DNA from: CAVVIO01 sp963748095
GTDB taxonomy: Bacteria; Bacteroidota; Bacteroidia; Bacteroidales; UBA10428
DNA: 64,000 nucleotides
Assembly: GCA_963748095.1 (NCBI GenBank)
Contig: CAVVIO010000069.1
Coordinates: forward strand, 62,001 to 126,000
Direction of reading: 5' to 3'
The position numbers and the translations under genes were made by a program. Positions 9,980 through 20,061 of this stretch are shown piece after piece. The notes below the pieces were generated by a model. That model was not told the DNA's origin. It saw nothing but the letters and a program-made list of their open reading frames with translations, and did no database searches. The first letter of the stretch is position 1, and each line of letters opens with the position of its first letter.

Positions 9980-10714
9980 ATGCATAAATTAAAAAAGATT
10001 GAAGTATGTTTCACACCGGCTACTTACGATGTCTTTAAAAATAATGATGCCATTGTAGTAGTTGTTGATATTTTAAGGGCAACATCGGCAATATGTACAG
10101 CTTTTATGAACGGGGTTGAAAAAATTATTCCCGTTGCTACGCTTGAAGAGGCTAAACAATATAAAAGCCGGGGATTCATGGTGGCAGCCGAACGCGACGG
10201 GATAGTAAAAGATTTTGCAGATTTTGGGAATTCACCTTTTAATTTTACCAGTGAAAAAGTCAGAGGTAAGGAAATCGTTTACAGTACAACAAATGGGACC
10301 AATTCCATTATGATGGCAAAAGATAGTTATAAAGTAGTTATCGGGAGTTACCTTAATCTTAATGCTCTGGTAGAATTCATATTTGAAGAAAAAAGGGATT
10401 TGTTAATATTATGTGCCGGATGGAAAAATAAATTCAATCTCGAAGATACATTGTTTGCCGGCGCCCTGGCAGAAAAATTACTTGAACATGACCATTTTTA
10501 TACAATGTGCGATTCCACTGTTGCTTCTCTTGATTTATGGAGCCTGGCCAAAAATGATCTGTTGGGGTATATTGAAAAGGTTGCTCAAAGAGAACGATTG
10601 AGGAAAAACAGGTTAGATGATGTCATCGAGTACTGTCATACTCTGGATATTACATCCGTTATACCAGTATTAAAGGAAAATTACCTCCTTGAATTAGCAA
10701 AATTGCATGATTAA
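9980..10714 (+). CDS. comB: 2-phosphosulfolactate phosphatase (ComB family)
   Basis: This 244-residue protein belongs to the ComB family, whose characterised members hydrolyse 2-phosphosulfolactate to sulfolactate, the second step of one coenzyme M route and of sulfolactate formation. The N-terminal pattern VVVVDILRATSAICTAF, then AERDG, STTNGTNSI and CAGWKNKFNLEDTLFAG fit the family. No sulfolactate synthase or dehydrogenase is visible here, so the physiological substrate is uncertain. It follows gcvT by about 40 bases and may be co-transcribed. Confidence 0.85.
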   Translation: MHKLKKIEVCFTPATYDVFKNNDAIVVVVDILRATSAICTAFMNGVEKIIPVATLEEAKQYKSRGFMVAAERDGIVKDFADFGNSPFNFTSEKVRGKEIVYSTTNGTNSIMMAKDSYKVVIGSYLNLNALVEFIFEEKRDLLILCAGWKNKFNLEDTLFAGALAEKLLEHDHFYTMCDSTVASLDLWSLAKNDLLGYIEKVAQRERLRKNRLDDVIEYCHTLDITSVIPVLKENYLLELAKLHD

Positions 10715-10863
10715 TATTAGTTTTGAAGTAAATATTACTGTTTTGGGTTGTTAGTAAATTGTACAAATCTATTTTCCATTTTTTTCTGGTCGGTAATATA
10801 TTATTTTTATTTTTACGTTCCTAATCCAGTTGTGAAATGTTTAACAGCTAAAATTTAAACTTT

Positions 10864-11934
10864 ATGAAAAAACATAATTTTTATGCCGGGCCCTCCATTC
10901 TTCCGCAGTACACTATTGAAAATACAGCTAAAGGCGTATTGGATCTGGAAGGATCGGGATTATCGATAATGGAAATCTCTCACCGGTCAAAAGAGTTTAC
11001 CGCAATCATTGAACAGGCACAGGCATTATTTAAAGAATTATTAAATATACCTGACGGATACTCTGTACTTTTCCTGCAAGGCGGTGCAAGTCTTCAATTC
11101 TGTATGGTGCCTTATAACCTGTTAAATAAAAAGGGAGCATATCTCGATACAGGATCATGGTCGTCAAAAGCAATTAAAGAAGCTAAAATATTCGGGGAAG
11201 TAGAAGTCGTAGCTTCTTCCAAAGACGCAAATTATTCATATGTACCAAAGGATTTTAAAGTTCCAGCTGATGCAGATTACTTGCACATTACCACCAACAA
11301 TACTATTTTCGGTACAGAATTAAAAAAAGATCTGGATGTTAAAATACCATTGGTTGCCGATGCTTCTTCGGATATTCTGAGCAGACCTATAGACGTTTCG
11401 AAATACGGAATGATTTACGCAGGGGCACAGAAGAACCTGGGACCAGCAGGTATGGCGGTTGTAATTATTAAAAATGATATACTTGGCAAAGTAGATCGTA
11501 AAATTCCAACCATGCTCGATTACAAAACTCATATTGACGGTGGTTCATTATATAATACACCTCCCTGTGTAACAGTTTACGCTTCTTTGCAAACATTAAA
11601 ATGGCTGAAAGAATTAGGTGGTGTGAAAGCAATCAACAAGATAAATGTTGAAAAAGCAAAGATGCTCTATGATGAAATTGATCGTAACAAACTTTTTTCA
11701 CCAAATATAAAGAACGAAGAAGATCGCTCAATAATGAACATTACTTTCGTGATGAATGAATCCTTTAAAGATCTGGAAGCAGATTTCCTGAGTTTTGCCT
11801 CATCAAAAGGAATGGTAGGTATTAAAGGCCATCGTTCGGTAGGAGGGTTCCGTGCTTCCACTTATAATGCATTGCCGAAGGAAAGTGTTCAGGCACTTAT
11901 TAATACAATGAAAGAATTCGAGGCAAGTCATTAA
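10864..11934 (+). CDS. serC: phosphoserine aminotransferase
   Basis: SerC converts 3-phosphohydroxypyruvate and glutamate to phosphoserine and 2-oxoglutarate using PLP. The 356 residues start HNFYAGPSILP, the family signature. The PLP lysine is about residue 190 in AGAQKNLGPAG, and the C-terminus has GIKGHRSVGGFRAS. It is followed by serA and a DUF1015 gene, an order I recall as common in Bacteroidota. SerB is not in the window. Confidence 0.97.
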   Translation: MKKHNFYAGPSILPQYTIENTAKGVLDLEGSGLSIMEISHRSKEFTAIIEQAQALFKELLNIPDGYSVLFLQGGASLQFCMVPYNLLNKKGAYLDTGSWSSKAIKEAKIFGEVEVVASSKDANYSYVPKDFKVPADADYLHITTNNTIFGTELKKDLDVKIPLVADASSDILSRPIDVSKYGMIYAGAQKNLGPAGMAVVIIKNDILGKVDRKIPTMLDYKTHIDGGSLYNTPPCVTVYASLQTLKWLKELGGVKAINKINVEKAKMLYDEIDRNKLFSPNIKNEEDRSIMNITFVMNESFKDLEADFLSFASSKGMVGIKGHRSVGGFRASTYNALPKESVQALINTMKEFEASH

Positions 11935-11974
11935 TAAAGATTTGTTTTCTTTTAAAATCAGTAATAATTAAAAT

Positions 11975-12896
11975 ATGACAAAAATACTAATAGCCACAGA
12001 AAAGCCTTTTGCCTCAGTAGCAGTAAAAGGTATTACGGAGATATTTGATCAGGCCGGTTTTGAAACTGCAAAACTCGAAAAATACACGCAAAAAAGCGAT
12101 CTGCTGGCAGCTGTTGCCGATGTCGACGGATTAATCATCCGGAGTGATATTATTGATAAAGAAGTGATCGGGGCAGCAAAAAATTTAAAAATTGTTGTAC
12201 AGAGCCGGCGCCGGTTACGATAACATTGACCTGGAATCTGCCTCTTCAGCAGGAGTTGTAGCGATGAACACTCCCGGGCAGAATGCCAATGCTGTAGCTG
12301 AATTGGGTATTGGAATGATGATCTACATGAACCGTAACGGTTTTAATGGAACATCGGGAACAGAATTACGAGGTAAAACACTGGGGATACATGCATATGG
12401 TCATATCGGAAAGATCGTTGGCACCATAGCCAAAGGACTTGGTATGATGGTTTATGCTTATGATCCTTATATCGATAAAGTAATAATCGAAAATGACGGG
12501 CTGACTTTTATAAAAGATGTAAAGGAACTCTATGCAAAGTGTCAGTATGTGTCTGTTAACTTACCGGCAAATAATGAAACAAAGGGAATGATCAATGCTG
12601 ATCTGCTTTCTCTTATGCCTGAAGGAGCTACACTGATAAATACTGCACGGAAAGAAATAATTCATGAAGATTCGATACTTAAAATGTTTAAGGAACGAAA
12701 AGATTTCAGGTATATTTCAGATGTTGCCCCCGACTGCAAAGAGGAGATTGTTAAAAATTACGAGGGAAGGCATTTCTTTACTCCCAAGAAAATGGGGGCA
12801 CAGACAGCCGAAGCCAATATTAATGCCGGCCTGGCAGCAGCACGTCAGATTGTGGGATTTATTAAAAATGGAGATACTACTTTTAAAGTAAATTAG
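11975..12896 (+). CDS. serA: D-3-phosphoglycerate dehydrogenase, apparent frameshift
   Basis: The first step of serine synthesis: 3-phosphoglycerate plus NAD+ to 3-phosphohydroxypyruvate. The frame from 11975 ends early at 12223, while the conserved protein resumes in another frame with RAGAGYDNIDL. One extra base at about 12197-12200 (GTTGTACAGAGCC) explains this. Removing it gives a continuous 306-residue enzyme, the short form without ACT domain typical of this group. The Rossmann fold has GKTLGIHAYGHIGK, then LPANNETKGMIN, NTARKEII and a terminal region with the MGAQTAEAN motif. Both halves are well conserved, so a sequencing or assembly error is more likely than decay. Confidence 0.9.
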
Positions 12897-12909
12897 AAAT
12901 TAATTATTA

Positions 12910-14157
12910 ATGGCGATTTTAAAATCCTTTAGAGGTTACCGGCCTCTTAAGGAATATGTAGCTCAAGTGGCTTCAAGGCCTTATGATGTATTGAATTCGG
13001 AGGAAGCAAGAGAAGAAGTAAAAGATAATAGTTACTCATTCTTACATGTTGTAAAACCGGAAGTCGATCTGCCTCCCGAAACGGATCATTATTCCCAACT
13101 GGTTTACCAAAAGGGTAAGGAAAATATTTCTGACTGGATTTCAAAGGGAATTTTTAAACAGGATGAAGGAAGTTATCTTTATGTGTACGCACAGACCTTG
13201 TGGGGAAAAACACAGTACGGATTGGTAGGTTGTGCCAATGTAAACGATTACCTGGATAATGTTATTAAAAAGCATGAATTAACAAGGCCGGATAAGGAAG
13301 AGGATCGTAAGAATCATATAAGGATCACGAATTTTAACGCTGAACCCGTATTTTTTGCTTATCCCGATCATGCAAAGATCAATGATATTATAAGCGAAAA
13401 AGTAAAGGACGATTGTGAATACGATTTTTATTCTACCGATGGAATCCGGCACCAGTTCTGGGTAATCAAAAACCCGGTGACAATAAGGAATATAGAAAAT
13501 ATATTTGAAAAGGAGATTCCGTATACATACGTAGCCGACGGTCATCATCGCACTGCTGCTGCAGCACATGTCGGAGAGGAAAGGAAAAAGCAAAATCCGG
13601 AGCATACAGGAGATGAGGAATACAATTATTTTTTGGCGGTTCATTTTCCTGCCAGTCAGTTGACAATCATTGATTATAACAGGTTAATAAAAGATCTGAA
13701 CGGACTTACTTCGGATGAATTTATCGGTGAAATCGGCCGGAATTTTAATATTCTTGGAATGGGAACCCGGGTATACAAACCGGCAACTTTACATGAATTT
13801 TCAATGTATCTCGATGGAAAATGGTACAAACTTACTGCAAAAGAAGGCACTTACGACGATGAAGATCCGATAGGGTGCCTTGATGTAACCATACTTTCGG
13901 AAAAAATCCTTTTACCGCTACTGGATATTGCCGACCTTCGAAAGTCTAATCGTATTGATTTTGTTGGCGGAATCAGAGGGCTGGAAGAACTGAAAAAAAG
14001 GGTAGATAGTGGTGAAATGGCTGCTGCATTTGCTTTGTATCCGGTAACAATGAATCAACTCATACGAATTGCTGATACGGGAAATATCATGCCCCCGAAA
14101 ACTACATGGTTCGAACCAAAATTACGAAGCGGCTTGGTGATCCATTCTTTGGACTAA
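12910..14157 (+). CDS. DUF1015 family protein
   Basis: 415 residues, matching the DUF1015 family in length and motifs: FRGYRPLKEYVAQVASRPYD at the N-terminus, the central IADGHHR-type motif (here YVADGHHRTAAAAHV), and the C-terminal MPPKTTWFEPKLRSGL. Bacteroidota usually place it directly after serC-serA, as here (13-base gap), suggesting a role linked to serine or PLP metabolism, but no biochemical function is firmly known to me. It converges closely on rsmE with only 7 bases between stops and no terminator hairpin visible. Confidence 0.9.
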   Translation: MAILKSFRGYRPLKEYVAQVASRPYDVLNSEEAREEVKDNSYSFLHVVKPEVDLPPETDHYSQLVYQKGKENISDWISKGIFKQDEGSYLYVYAQTLWGKTQYGLVGCANVNDYLDNVIKKHELTRPDKEEDRKNHIRITNFNAEPVFFAYPDHAKINDIISEKVKDDCEYDFYSTDGIRHQFWVIKNPVTIRNIENIFEKEIPYTYVADGHHRTAAAAHVGEERKKQNPEHTGDEEYNYFLAVHFPASQLTIIDYNRLIKDLNGLTSDEFIGEIGRNFNILGMGTRVYKPATLHEFSMYLDGKWYKLTAKEGTYDDEDPIGCLDVTILSEKILLPLLDIADLRKSNRIDFVGGIRGLEELKKRVDSGEMAAAFALYPVTMNQLIRIADTGNIMPPKTTWFEPKLRSGLVIHSLD

Positions 14158-14164
14158 GTAAGAT

Positions 14165-14881
14165 CTATTCGCTCAACTGATTAATCAGACTAATTGTATC
14201 GCAGGCAACTATCCCTGCTGTTTCTGTACGTAGCCTGCTGTTACCCAGGCTTACCGGTTTGAATTGATGAGCCAGGGAAAATTGAATTTCTTCAGGAGTA
14301 AAGTCCCCTTCCGGACCAATCAAAATCAGTGCATTTTTTTTTGGAAAATAACTACTTGCCAATAATTCTTTTGAGCTTTCTTCGCAGTGTGCAATAAATT
14401 TCAAAGCATCATTCTTAACTGATTTTTCAATGGTCTCATTATAAGTGCACATGGGATTCAGTTGTGGCAAATATGCTTTGATTGATTGTTTCATTGCAGA
14501 TATCAATATTTTTTCCAGACGGTCGGGTTTTATTACCTTCCTTTCTGAACGGGAACAGAGAACAGGTGTAATTTCATCGATACCGATCTCCGTTGCTTTT
14601 TCCAGAAACCACTCAAACCGGTCAGTATTTTTAGTAGGGGCAATGGCTATATGAAGGTGGTAGTTCCTTTTTTCGTATTTTTCATATTTATTTACTATTT
14701 CAATCTTACAGCATTTAGATGAATCATCAATAATCCGGGCATGGTAAAAACCACCTTTTCCATCCGTTAAATAAATAATATCGCCGTTTTTCAAACGAAG
14801 TACCCTGGTACAATGATTTGATTCGGTTTCATCCAGAGAGTAAAGATTTCCGTTTATGTTGGGGGTGTAAAATAGTTGCAT
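14165..14881 (-). CDS. rsmE: 16S rRNA (uracil1498-N3)-methyltransferase
   Basis: RsmE methylates U1498 of 16S rRNA with SAM. The 238 residues show an N-terminal PUA-like part (MQLFYTPNINGN, NHCTRVLRLKNGD) and a C-terminal SPOUT knot with the family signatures WFLEKATEIGIDEITPV, LILIGPEGDFTPEE and SLGNSRLRTETA. It is divergent from the phosphodiesterase gene across a 75-base gap and appears to be a single-gene unit. Confidence 0.96.
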   Translation of the reverse strand: MQLFYTPNINGNLYSLDETESNHCTRVLRLKNGDIIYLTDGKGGFYHARIIDDSSKCCKIEIVNKYEKYEKRNYHLHIAIAPTKNTDRFEWFLEKATEIGIDEITPVLCSRSERKVIKPDRLEKILISAMKQSIKAYLPQLNPMCTYNETIEKSVKNDALKFIAHCEESSKELLASSYFPKKNALILIGPEGDFTPEEIQFSLAHQFKPVSLGNSRLRTETAGIVACDTISLINQLSE

Positions 14882-14956
14882 AATCGGTATAAAAAATGAA
14901 TCAACTTTGTTAAAACAATATTATTTTCCAAATTTATACAAAATTACTGACCGGAT

Positions 14957-15454
14957 ATGACACGAATAGGACTGATTTCAGATACACACGGGTTTTTAGA
15001 CGAAAAGCTTTTCGACTATTTTAAAGATTGCGATGAAATATGGCATGCGGGTGATATCGGAAAAATACAGGTAGCCCTGACTCTGAGTAGATTCAAGCCG
15101 TTAAGGGCTGTTTACGGTAATATCGACGGACAGGATATCCGTAAGACATATCCTGAAACCCAGCGTTTTTTTTGTGAAGATGTGGAAGTGTTGATCAAGC
15201 ATATAGGAGGATATCCCAATCATTACGACCGCTCAGTGATGGAAGAAATTTCTGTGCATCCGCCCGATTTATTTATTTCGGGACACTCGCACATACTGAA
15301 AATTATAAATGATTCAAAGTTTAAATTACTTCATGTGAATCCCGGAGCATGTGGTAAAAACGGTTTTCACCAGGTACGTACTGCTGTACGTTTTGCCATC
15401 GATAAAAGGAAAATACAGGATATGGAAGTTATTGAACTGGGAAAACGTGTTTAA
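14957..15454 (+). CDS. YfcE/MJ0936-type metallophosphoesterase
   Basis: 165 residues with the calcineurin-like metal motifs in order: DTHGF near residue 9 (LISDTHG), HAGDIG, YGNIDG and the C-terminal ISGHSHI and LHVNPGACG. Family members hydrolyse phosphodiester bonds in a Mn- or Ni-dependent way. The natural substrate is generally unknown. It converges with the 1497-residue gene across a strong inverted repeat. Confidence 0.92.
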   Translation: MTRIGLISDTHGFLDEKLFDYFKDCDEIWHAGDIGKIQVALTLSRFKPLRAVYGNIDGQDIRKTYPETQRFFCEDVEVLIKHIGGYPNHYDRSVMEEISVHPPDLFISGHSHILKIINDSKFKLLHVNPGACGKNGFHQVRTAVRFAIDKRKIQDMEVIELGKRV

Positions 15455-15464
15455 AAAATATATC

Positions 15465-15497
15465 AGCCGTCTGACAGTTCAAAACTGTCTGACGGCT
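15465..15497. terminator. perfect 15-bp inverted repeat between convergent genes
   Basis: AGCCGTCTGACAGTT at 15465-15479 pairs perfectly with AACTGTCTGACGGCT at 15483-15497, leaving a three-base loop. It lies between the phosphodiesterase and the large secreted protein gene, so it probably acts as a bidirectional terminator, although long U tails are missing. Confidence 0.65.
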
Positions 15498-15529
15498 AAT
15501 TCAGACGGCTAATTTCAGACGGCTTAATT
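15485..15529. repeat. short tandem repeat overlapping the inverted repeat arm
   Basis: The right arm of the inverted repeat is followed by imperfect copies of CAGACGGCTAATTT (three units: one starting in the arm, one near 15502 and one near 15517). The unit is about 14-15 bases, and the copies match the hairpin arm, suggesting slippage duplication. Confidence 0.6.
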
Positions 15530-15531
15530 TA

Positions 15532-18500
15532 CTATTGATCTTCTTCCTGATTATTTTCATCCTTTGCCTCACGATACCTTCTCAGGAAAAGATCTTTCTT
15601 CCTGTTGGTAGAGACCATATAAATATAAGAAGTGCGGCCACTCTCCACTTTTTGCCGACGGTCTTTTGGTTTTTTGGCATTTATTTTATCGATAAATTCA
15701 TTATTTGAAGTAAGGGTTTGCATTACTCCCCTGGTGTAACCGAAATAATACCAGTGATGCGGATCAGCTTCCAGGTATATATCGAATAGATCACCGCTTC
15801 TTTTTACCTGGATTTCAATCATTCCATCCATTTCTTTATTAATCTGTACATTGTCTATACTGGCAATACCAATTTTCCCTACGGAACGGAACGAATTAGC
15901 GTCTTCATCCCATTTCATGGTGAGTTCGTTAAAAACAATGGTGTGTTTTAAAGCTGGTGGTATTTCTTTGTATTCACCGAATAAACCAAGCTGATCTCTG
16001 AGTATTTGGGCTTGTTCAACCCCTACAAGTTCATTCATTCCTTTTTTATAAACCGACCGGTTGAGATCGGTTGCTTTCAGGTTGGGTAAGCTGTCAATTT
16101 CATAAGCCAGAATATTCATTATGTCGGGGTCAATATAAAAATCTATTCCCATCAGCATATCGAGAGTAGTGGTATTGTTAACCGTATTGTGCCGTATATT
16201 ACCAACGGTGGTAAGTTTTACCTGTCCCATATCTACGCCAAGGTCCAGTTTCCCTTCTCCGTATAATGAGCAGTTTTCTCGATGCAGGCTAAAGTAATTT
16301 CCAGGTTGGTTCATATCCTGTAATTTTTCTTTTGAAGCAATTTTATACAATTGCTGGGCTTTATTATAATACAGGTATCCGGAAGAACTTATGATCGGAT
16401 GATCGCTGTAATTTTTCCTGCCGGAAAGAAATGCCGGGTACAGGTGAACGGAATCGTAATACAAAAAGATGCCATTATAGATGTTTGTCAGATTAATATT
16501 CTGCGGTTGAACAGGTACCGGAATATAGATACTGTCCGGATCAATTTGTGATTCAAAATTCAACCAGTCAGACTGAAGTTTATCACAATTGTCTTCTATT
16601 TTGGCAGCACCTTTAAAGGTTAGCAGTTTTTGACTTGCATGCAGAAATACCTTGCCCTGGTATGCATAATTCGGACTTAATGTAAAATCATTTTGTTCAA
16701 GGATCTCCCCTGATGCTATTGTTTGAAGGCCGGAATCAACCTTGATTTCGTTAAAATGAATCAGTTGTTTTTCCCCGGTTTCATCAATATAATCATAATC
16801 ACCGTTACCGGAATAATATTTTTTACTGGTTATAGCAACTGTTGCCGAATGTATAGTATGATATTTAGTTGTATCATTTGCCAGGATTTTTGCATTGATC
16901 AGGGTTCTCATTTTTGCATTCGGTTCCACTACCAGTTTCCCGCTATCCGGATATATCCAGGCATCGGCTACCTCGATATAGGAAACATCGTTTGCTTTTA
17001 AAAGATTGTCTTTGTAATCATAAACAGCCCGTGGAGAAACAAAACTTAGTGAGTCTTGCTTCGGGTCGACACAAATGTACCTCGGACCGGTCAACTCTTC
17101 ACCAGACTGATCAGAGGGTTTTATCTTTTCCTGATTATCACTTTTACCCATTTCCAATTCCTGATGATCCATTTTCCAGGTGAAATTATCGAGAAAACTT
17201 ACGTATTTATTTTCCGGAAAAGTCACCAATGTAAAATCCTCATTAGATCTGAACCGGCCTTCTTTTTTTGTATAATCGATATGTGCATTGACATTCTCAG
17301 TTAGAACCGTGTATCCTTCTTTATGTAAAGATTTCAGGTTGAAATTGGCAGTATCGGCAGCAATCTCAAGTGCTTTATAAGTAAACAAATTTGATATCAG
17401 ATCTGAATTTCTCAGGTCCATTTTACCATTACCCGAAAGGCCTGAAGGTTCGAGCTTCAGGCTGCCGCTTAAAAATGTTGAGTCGTTAAGGATTTTAAAA
17501 TTTTTATCGGTTTTTTGGGCAAATAGTTGATCCTTATAAGGAAGCCAGTGAATCTTATTGTTAGCCGAATTAACTTTGGGGTATTGTGTTTCGGTTAACT
17601 GCTGATGTATGGTAAAATCATCTGCGGTTGTTTCCATGGAATCAGGATAGAAGATGAAATTTTTCGATTGGGTTACTGAAGTCAGGTAATCGAGATTCCC
17701 GTCGCCTCGTAATCCTTTATTTGAAAGATTTAACACATTTTTAAAGACGCCTTTGCCACCATAAACAGGTATGCCTTCAGGATCTGAGCGGGTAAATCCC
17801 AGGGAATTATCGGATTGAAGCGAGAGAGTTTCATCCATTTCAGGTAAAATACCGGCAGATTTGAACCTGCCTTTAAACACCATGGAGTTTTTGTTGAAAT
17901 TATCCAGGCTATCCATAGTAAATGAATCGACTTCAAAAAAGAAATTATCCGGTTTATACGCTCCATTCAGGATACTTTTATCATCATAATATACAAAGGA
18001 ATTTTCTTTACTTCGGAATATAGGGTATTCCGGGTAAGGTTTCCTTCCCGATTTATTATTCGGTTCATCAATCAACAATTCGCCTGTGATATGTTGTAAC
18101 ATGTTTTGAACCTGTGCAACTAATGGAAAGCCGTAATTGTCCACTTTCCCGGTTTGAAAGCGGATATTTAGTGCGTCGACATTCTGTAAATTTATTTTGA
18201 AGGAATCGTATTGAAAAAAGAAATTTTTGCCTTGAAAAGTGAATAAACCGGCATTAACAGTTCCGTCGAACTGAAAGTTACGGTTATGTTTGAGCACAAT
18301 TCTTTCATCCTTTGGAATAATTACTACATTTTGTGAGTCGCTTAAAAATATTCTGGGAATACCATTGATGGTAAGGTCGAATGTACGGAGGTCGAAACGT
18401 GCATTTGCCATAGGCGATCTGGTAGTCGAAGGAAATGAGATTACATCATAATCGATTTTATTTACACTGGCGGCTACATAATCATTCAATCGTGGTTTTA

Positions 18501-20025
18501 TTTTAGCTGTCTGGGTTTCATCGTCGTAAAAAACAAATCCTCCCACCGACATTCGCATTAATAGTTGCCGTACCTGTGATAAAGGCATTTTCAGATAATC
18601 TGCATAATCCGATGCGGTGAACTCATTTGAACCAAAATGTTTTGCAAAACTTCGAATAGAAATCAGCGGGTGTACCCTGTCCATGCCCTGCATTTTCATG
18701 AAAGTACTATTATTGAAAAAATTGACAGACTCGAAATTCGCATTTCCTATCGCTGCCCCCCTGGAAGGAGAAAAACTCATAAATGGTTCGGTCATTTTCC
18801 AGTTTAGCTGGTCAAATGTCATGTCGACTTTATGATACGAATCGAAATAAGGGCTCTGAGAAGTAAAATTATCGGTACGTAATAATGTAAGTTCCCTTGT
18901 GGGTACCATAAAGGTAAATGACAGATCGGGGTGGTAAATAGAATCCCTGTTTAATTTTATAATGATTTCGGTGTTCTGACTGTTGATCCGGTCTTTTCTG
19001 AACCCGAAATAGTTTGACCTTGCAACAAGTCGAAGGGTGTCGTTCTGAAATATATACAGATTTGCTTTATTTTCACGGTTTCCTGTTCCCACCAGTTTAG
19101 CTCCCTGCATCGACAATCCACCATCATAATTAATATTGGCATAAAGGTCCTTAATTTTAAAACTTTTGGTGTATGAATCGAATTGCGGATAGGTGGCATC
19201 TTCCGGTGTTTTAATGAATTTAACCTTATCGGTCAGTACCCCTTTTAATGGCGCACTGAAATAAAATTTATTGGTAAAAGTAACATCCTTTGCCACGTAT
19301 TCCGATCGTGACATATCAATTTCATATTCGGGAATTGTCGCGAAAACCATATTACTGTCGAGGCCACCACGCTTCCAGTTTACCAGACCATTTTTACCTT
19401 TCCACAAGTTATCGAACGGGTAATAAGTACCGGTTGTTTCAAACAAACTTATACTGTCTCTTTTAGCATAACAGGTGAGGTTCGTTTTCTCGAATTTAAC
19501 CTGAAGGTCTTTGTCAAATACAAAATTGTAATTCGATTGGCTCGCCTTCCATACTGTAGAGCTTGATTTGTAAAGAATATTGTTATTCAGCAAATTAATC
19601 GTGAAATTAAAAAGCTGGTTTATATTGGTAAGAGTAGTCTTTTTTCTTTTCAATAACGACATGGTTCCCTTTTCCCACGTCTGGTATTCTTCATCGGGTA
19701 AATTCTTTTCTTTAAAAAGCATCACACAGGTGAGATAATCGATAAAATAGGGTGATGGTTTTGCATTTTTTTTAACCAGAAGTTGAGAAATTTCAAGAAT
19801 CTGTTTCTGTTCGTCGGGGGAATACAAACTGTCTTCCTGCCATGTTTTTAAAAACTTATTTAAAACATCCTTGTTCTCGTCTGAAAGGTTCTTTTCCATA
19901 AAAGAGGACAGTTCGTCCGGAAATTTTGTGGTATCGTCAGAAAAATTTTTAAACTCCTGAGCATATGTAAAATGCTGAAAAAGAACAGTTATAATTGAGG
20001 TGATAATTACGAACTTAATTTTCAT
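15532..20025 (-). CDS. very large exported protein of unknown function
   Basis: 1497 residues with a signal peptide (MKIKFVIITSIITVLFQHF, then TYAQ). The N-terminal 200 residues are mostly helical, the remainder strongly beta-rich. A short helical insertion (residues about 450-500, ending in QVRQLLMRMSVGG) is reminiscent of a winged helix. Many segments repeat themes such as Y-D-hydrophobic-strand units, somewhat like stacked OstA/LptA-type or AsmA-like beta domains, but I cannot assign a domain with confidence. The C-terminus is charged (KDENNQEEDQ), and I see no T9SS sorting signal. Proteins of this kind appear as conserved hypotheticals in Bacteroidota. It follows prmA by 36 bases on the same strand. 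Probably periplasmic or outer-membrane associated. Confidence 0.8.
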   Translation of the reverse strand: MKIKFVIITSIITVLFQHFTYAQEFKNFSDDTTKFPDELSSFMEKNLSDENKDVLNKFLKTWQEDSLYSPDEQKQILEISQLLVKKNAKPSPYFIDYLTCVMLFKEKNLPDEEYQTWEKGTMSLLKRKKTTLTNINQLFNFTINLLNNNILYKSSSTVWKASQSNYNFVFDKDLQVKFEKTNLTCYAKRDSISLFETTGTYYPFDNLWKGKNGLVNWKRGGLDSNMVFATIPEYEIDMSRSEYVAKDVTFTNKFYFSAPLKGVLTDKVKFIKTPEDATYPQFDSYTKSFKIKDLYANINYDGGLSMQGAKLVGTGNRENKANLYIFQNDTLRLVARSNYFGFRKDRINSQNTEIIIKLNRDSIYHPDLSFTFMVPTRELTLLRTDNFTSQSPYFDSYHKVDMTFDQLNWKMTEPFMSFSPSRGAAIGNANFESVNFFNNSTFMKMQGMDRVHPLISIRSFAKHFGSNEFTASDYADYLKMPLSQVRQLLMRMSVGGFVFYDDETQTAKIKPRLNDYVAASVNKIDYDVISFPSTTRSPMANARFDLRTFDLTINGIPRIFLSDSQNVVIIPKDERIVLKHNRNFQFDGTVNAGLFTFQGKNFFFQYDSFKINLQNVDALNIRFQTGKVDNYGFPLVAQVQNMLQHITGELLIDEPNNKSGRKPYPEYPIFRSKENSFVYYDDKSILNGAYKPDNFFFEVDSFTMDSLDNFNKNSMVFKGRFKSAGILPEMDETLSLQSDNSLGFTRSDPEGIPVYGGKGVFKNVLNLSNKGLRGDGNLDYLTSVTQSKNFIFYPDSMETTADDFTIHQQLTETQYPKVNSANNKIHWLPYKDQLFAQKTDKNFKILNDSTFLSGSLKLEPSGLSGNGKMDLRNSDLISNLFTYKALEIAADTANFNLKSLHKEGYTVLTENVNAHIDYTKKEGRFRSNEDFTLVTFPENKYVSFLDNFTWKMDHQELEMGKSDNQEKIKPSDQSGEELTGPRYICVDPKQDSLSFVSPRAVYDYKDNLLKANDVSYIEVADAWIYPDSGKLVVEPNAKMRTLINAKILANDTTKYHTIHSATVAITSKKYYSGNGDYDYIDETGEKQLIHFNEIKVDSGLQTIASGEILEQNDFTLSPNYAYQGKVFLHASQKLLTFKGAAKIEDNCDKLQSDWLNFESQIDPDSIYIPVPVQPQNINLTNIYNGIFLYYDSVHLYPAFLSGRKNYSDHPIISSSGYLYYNKAQQLYKIASKEKLQDMNQPGNYFSLHRENCSLYGEGKLDLGVDMGQVKLTTVGNIRHNTVNNTTTLDMLMGIDFYIDPDIMNILAYEIDSLPNLKATDLNRSVYKKGMNELVGVEQAQILRDQLGLFGEYKEIPPALKHTIVFNELTMKWDEDANSFRSVGKIGIASIDNVQINKEMDGMIEIQVKRSGDLFDIYLEADPHHWYYFGYTRGVMQTLTSNNEFIDKINAKKPKDRRQKVESGRTSYIYMVSTNRKKDLFLRRYREAKDENNQEEDQ

Positions 20026-20061
20026 GTTTCGAATTTAGCTTTCTTTCAATAGTTAAAACGA

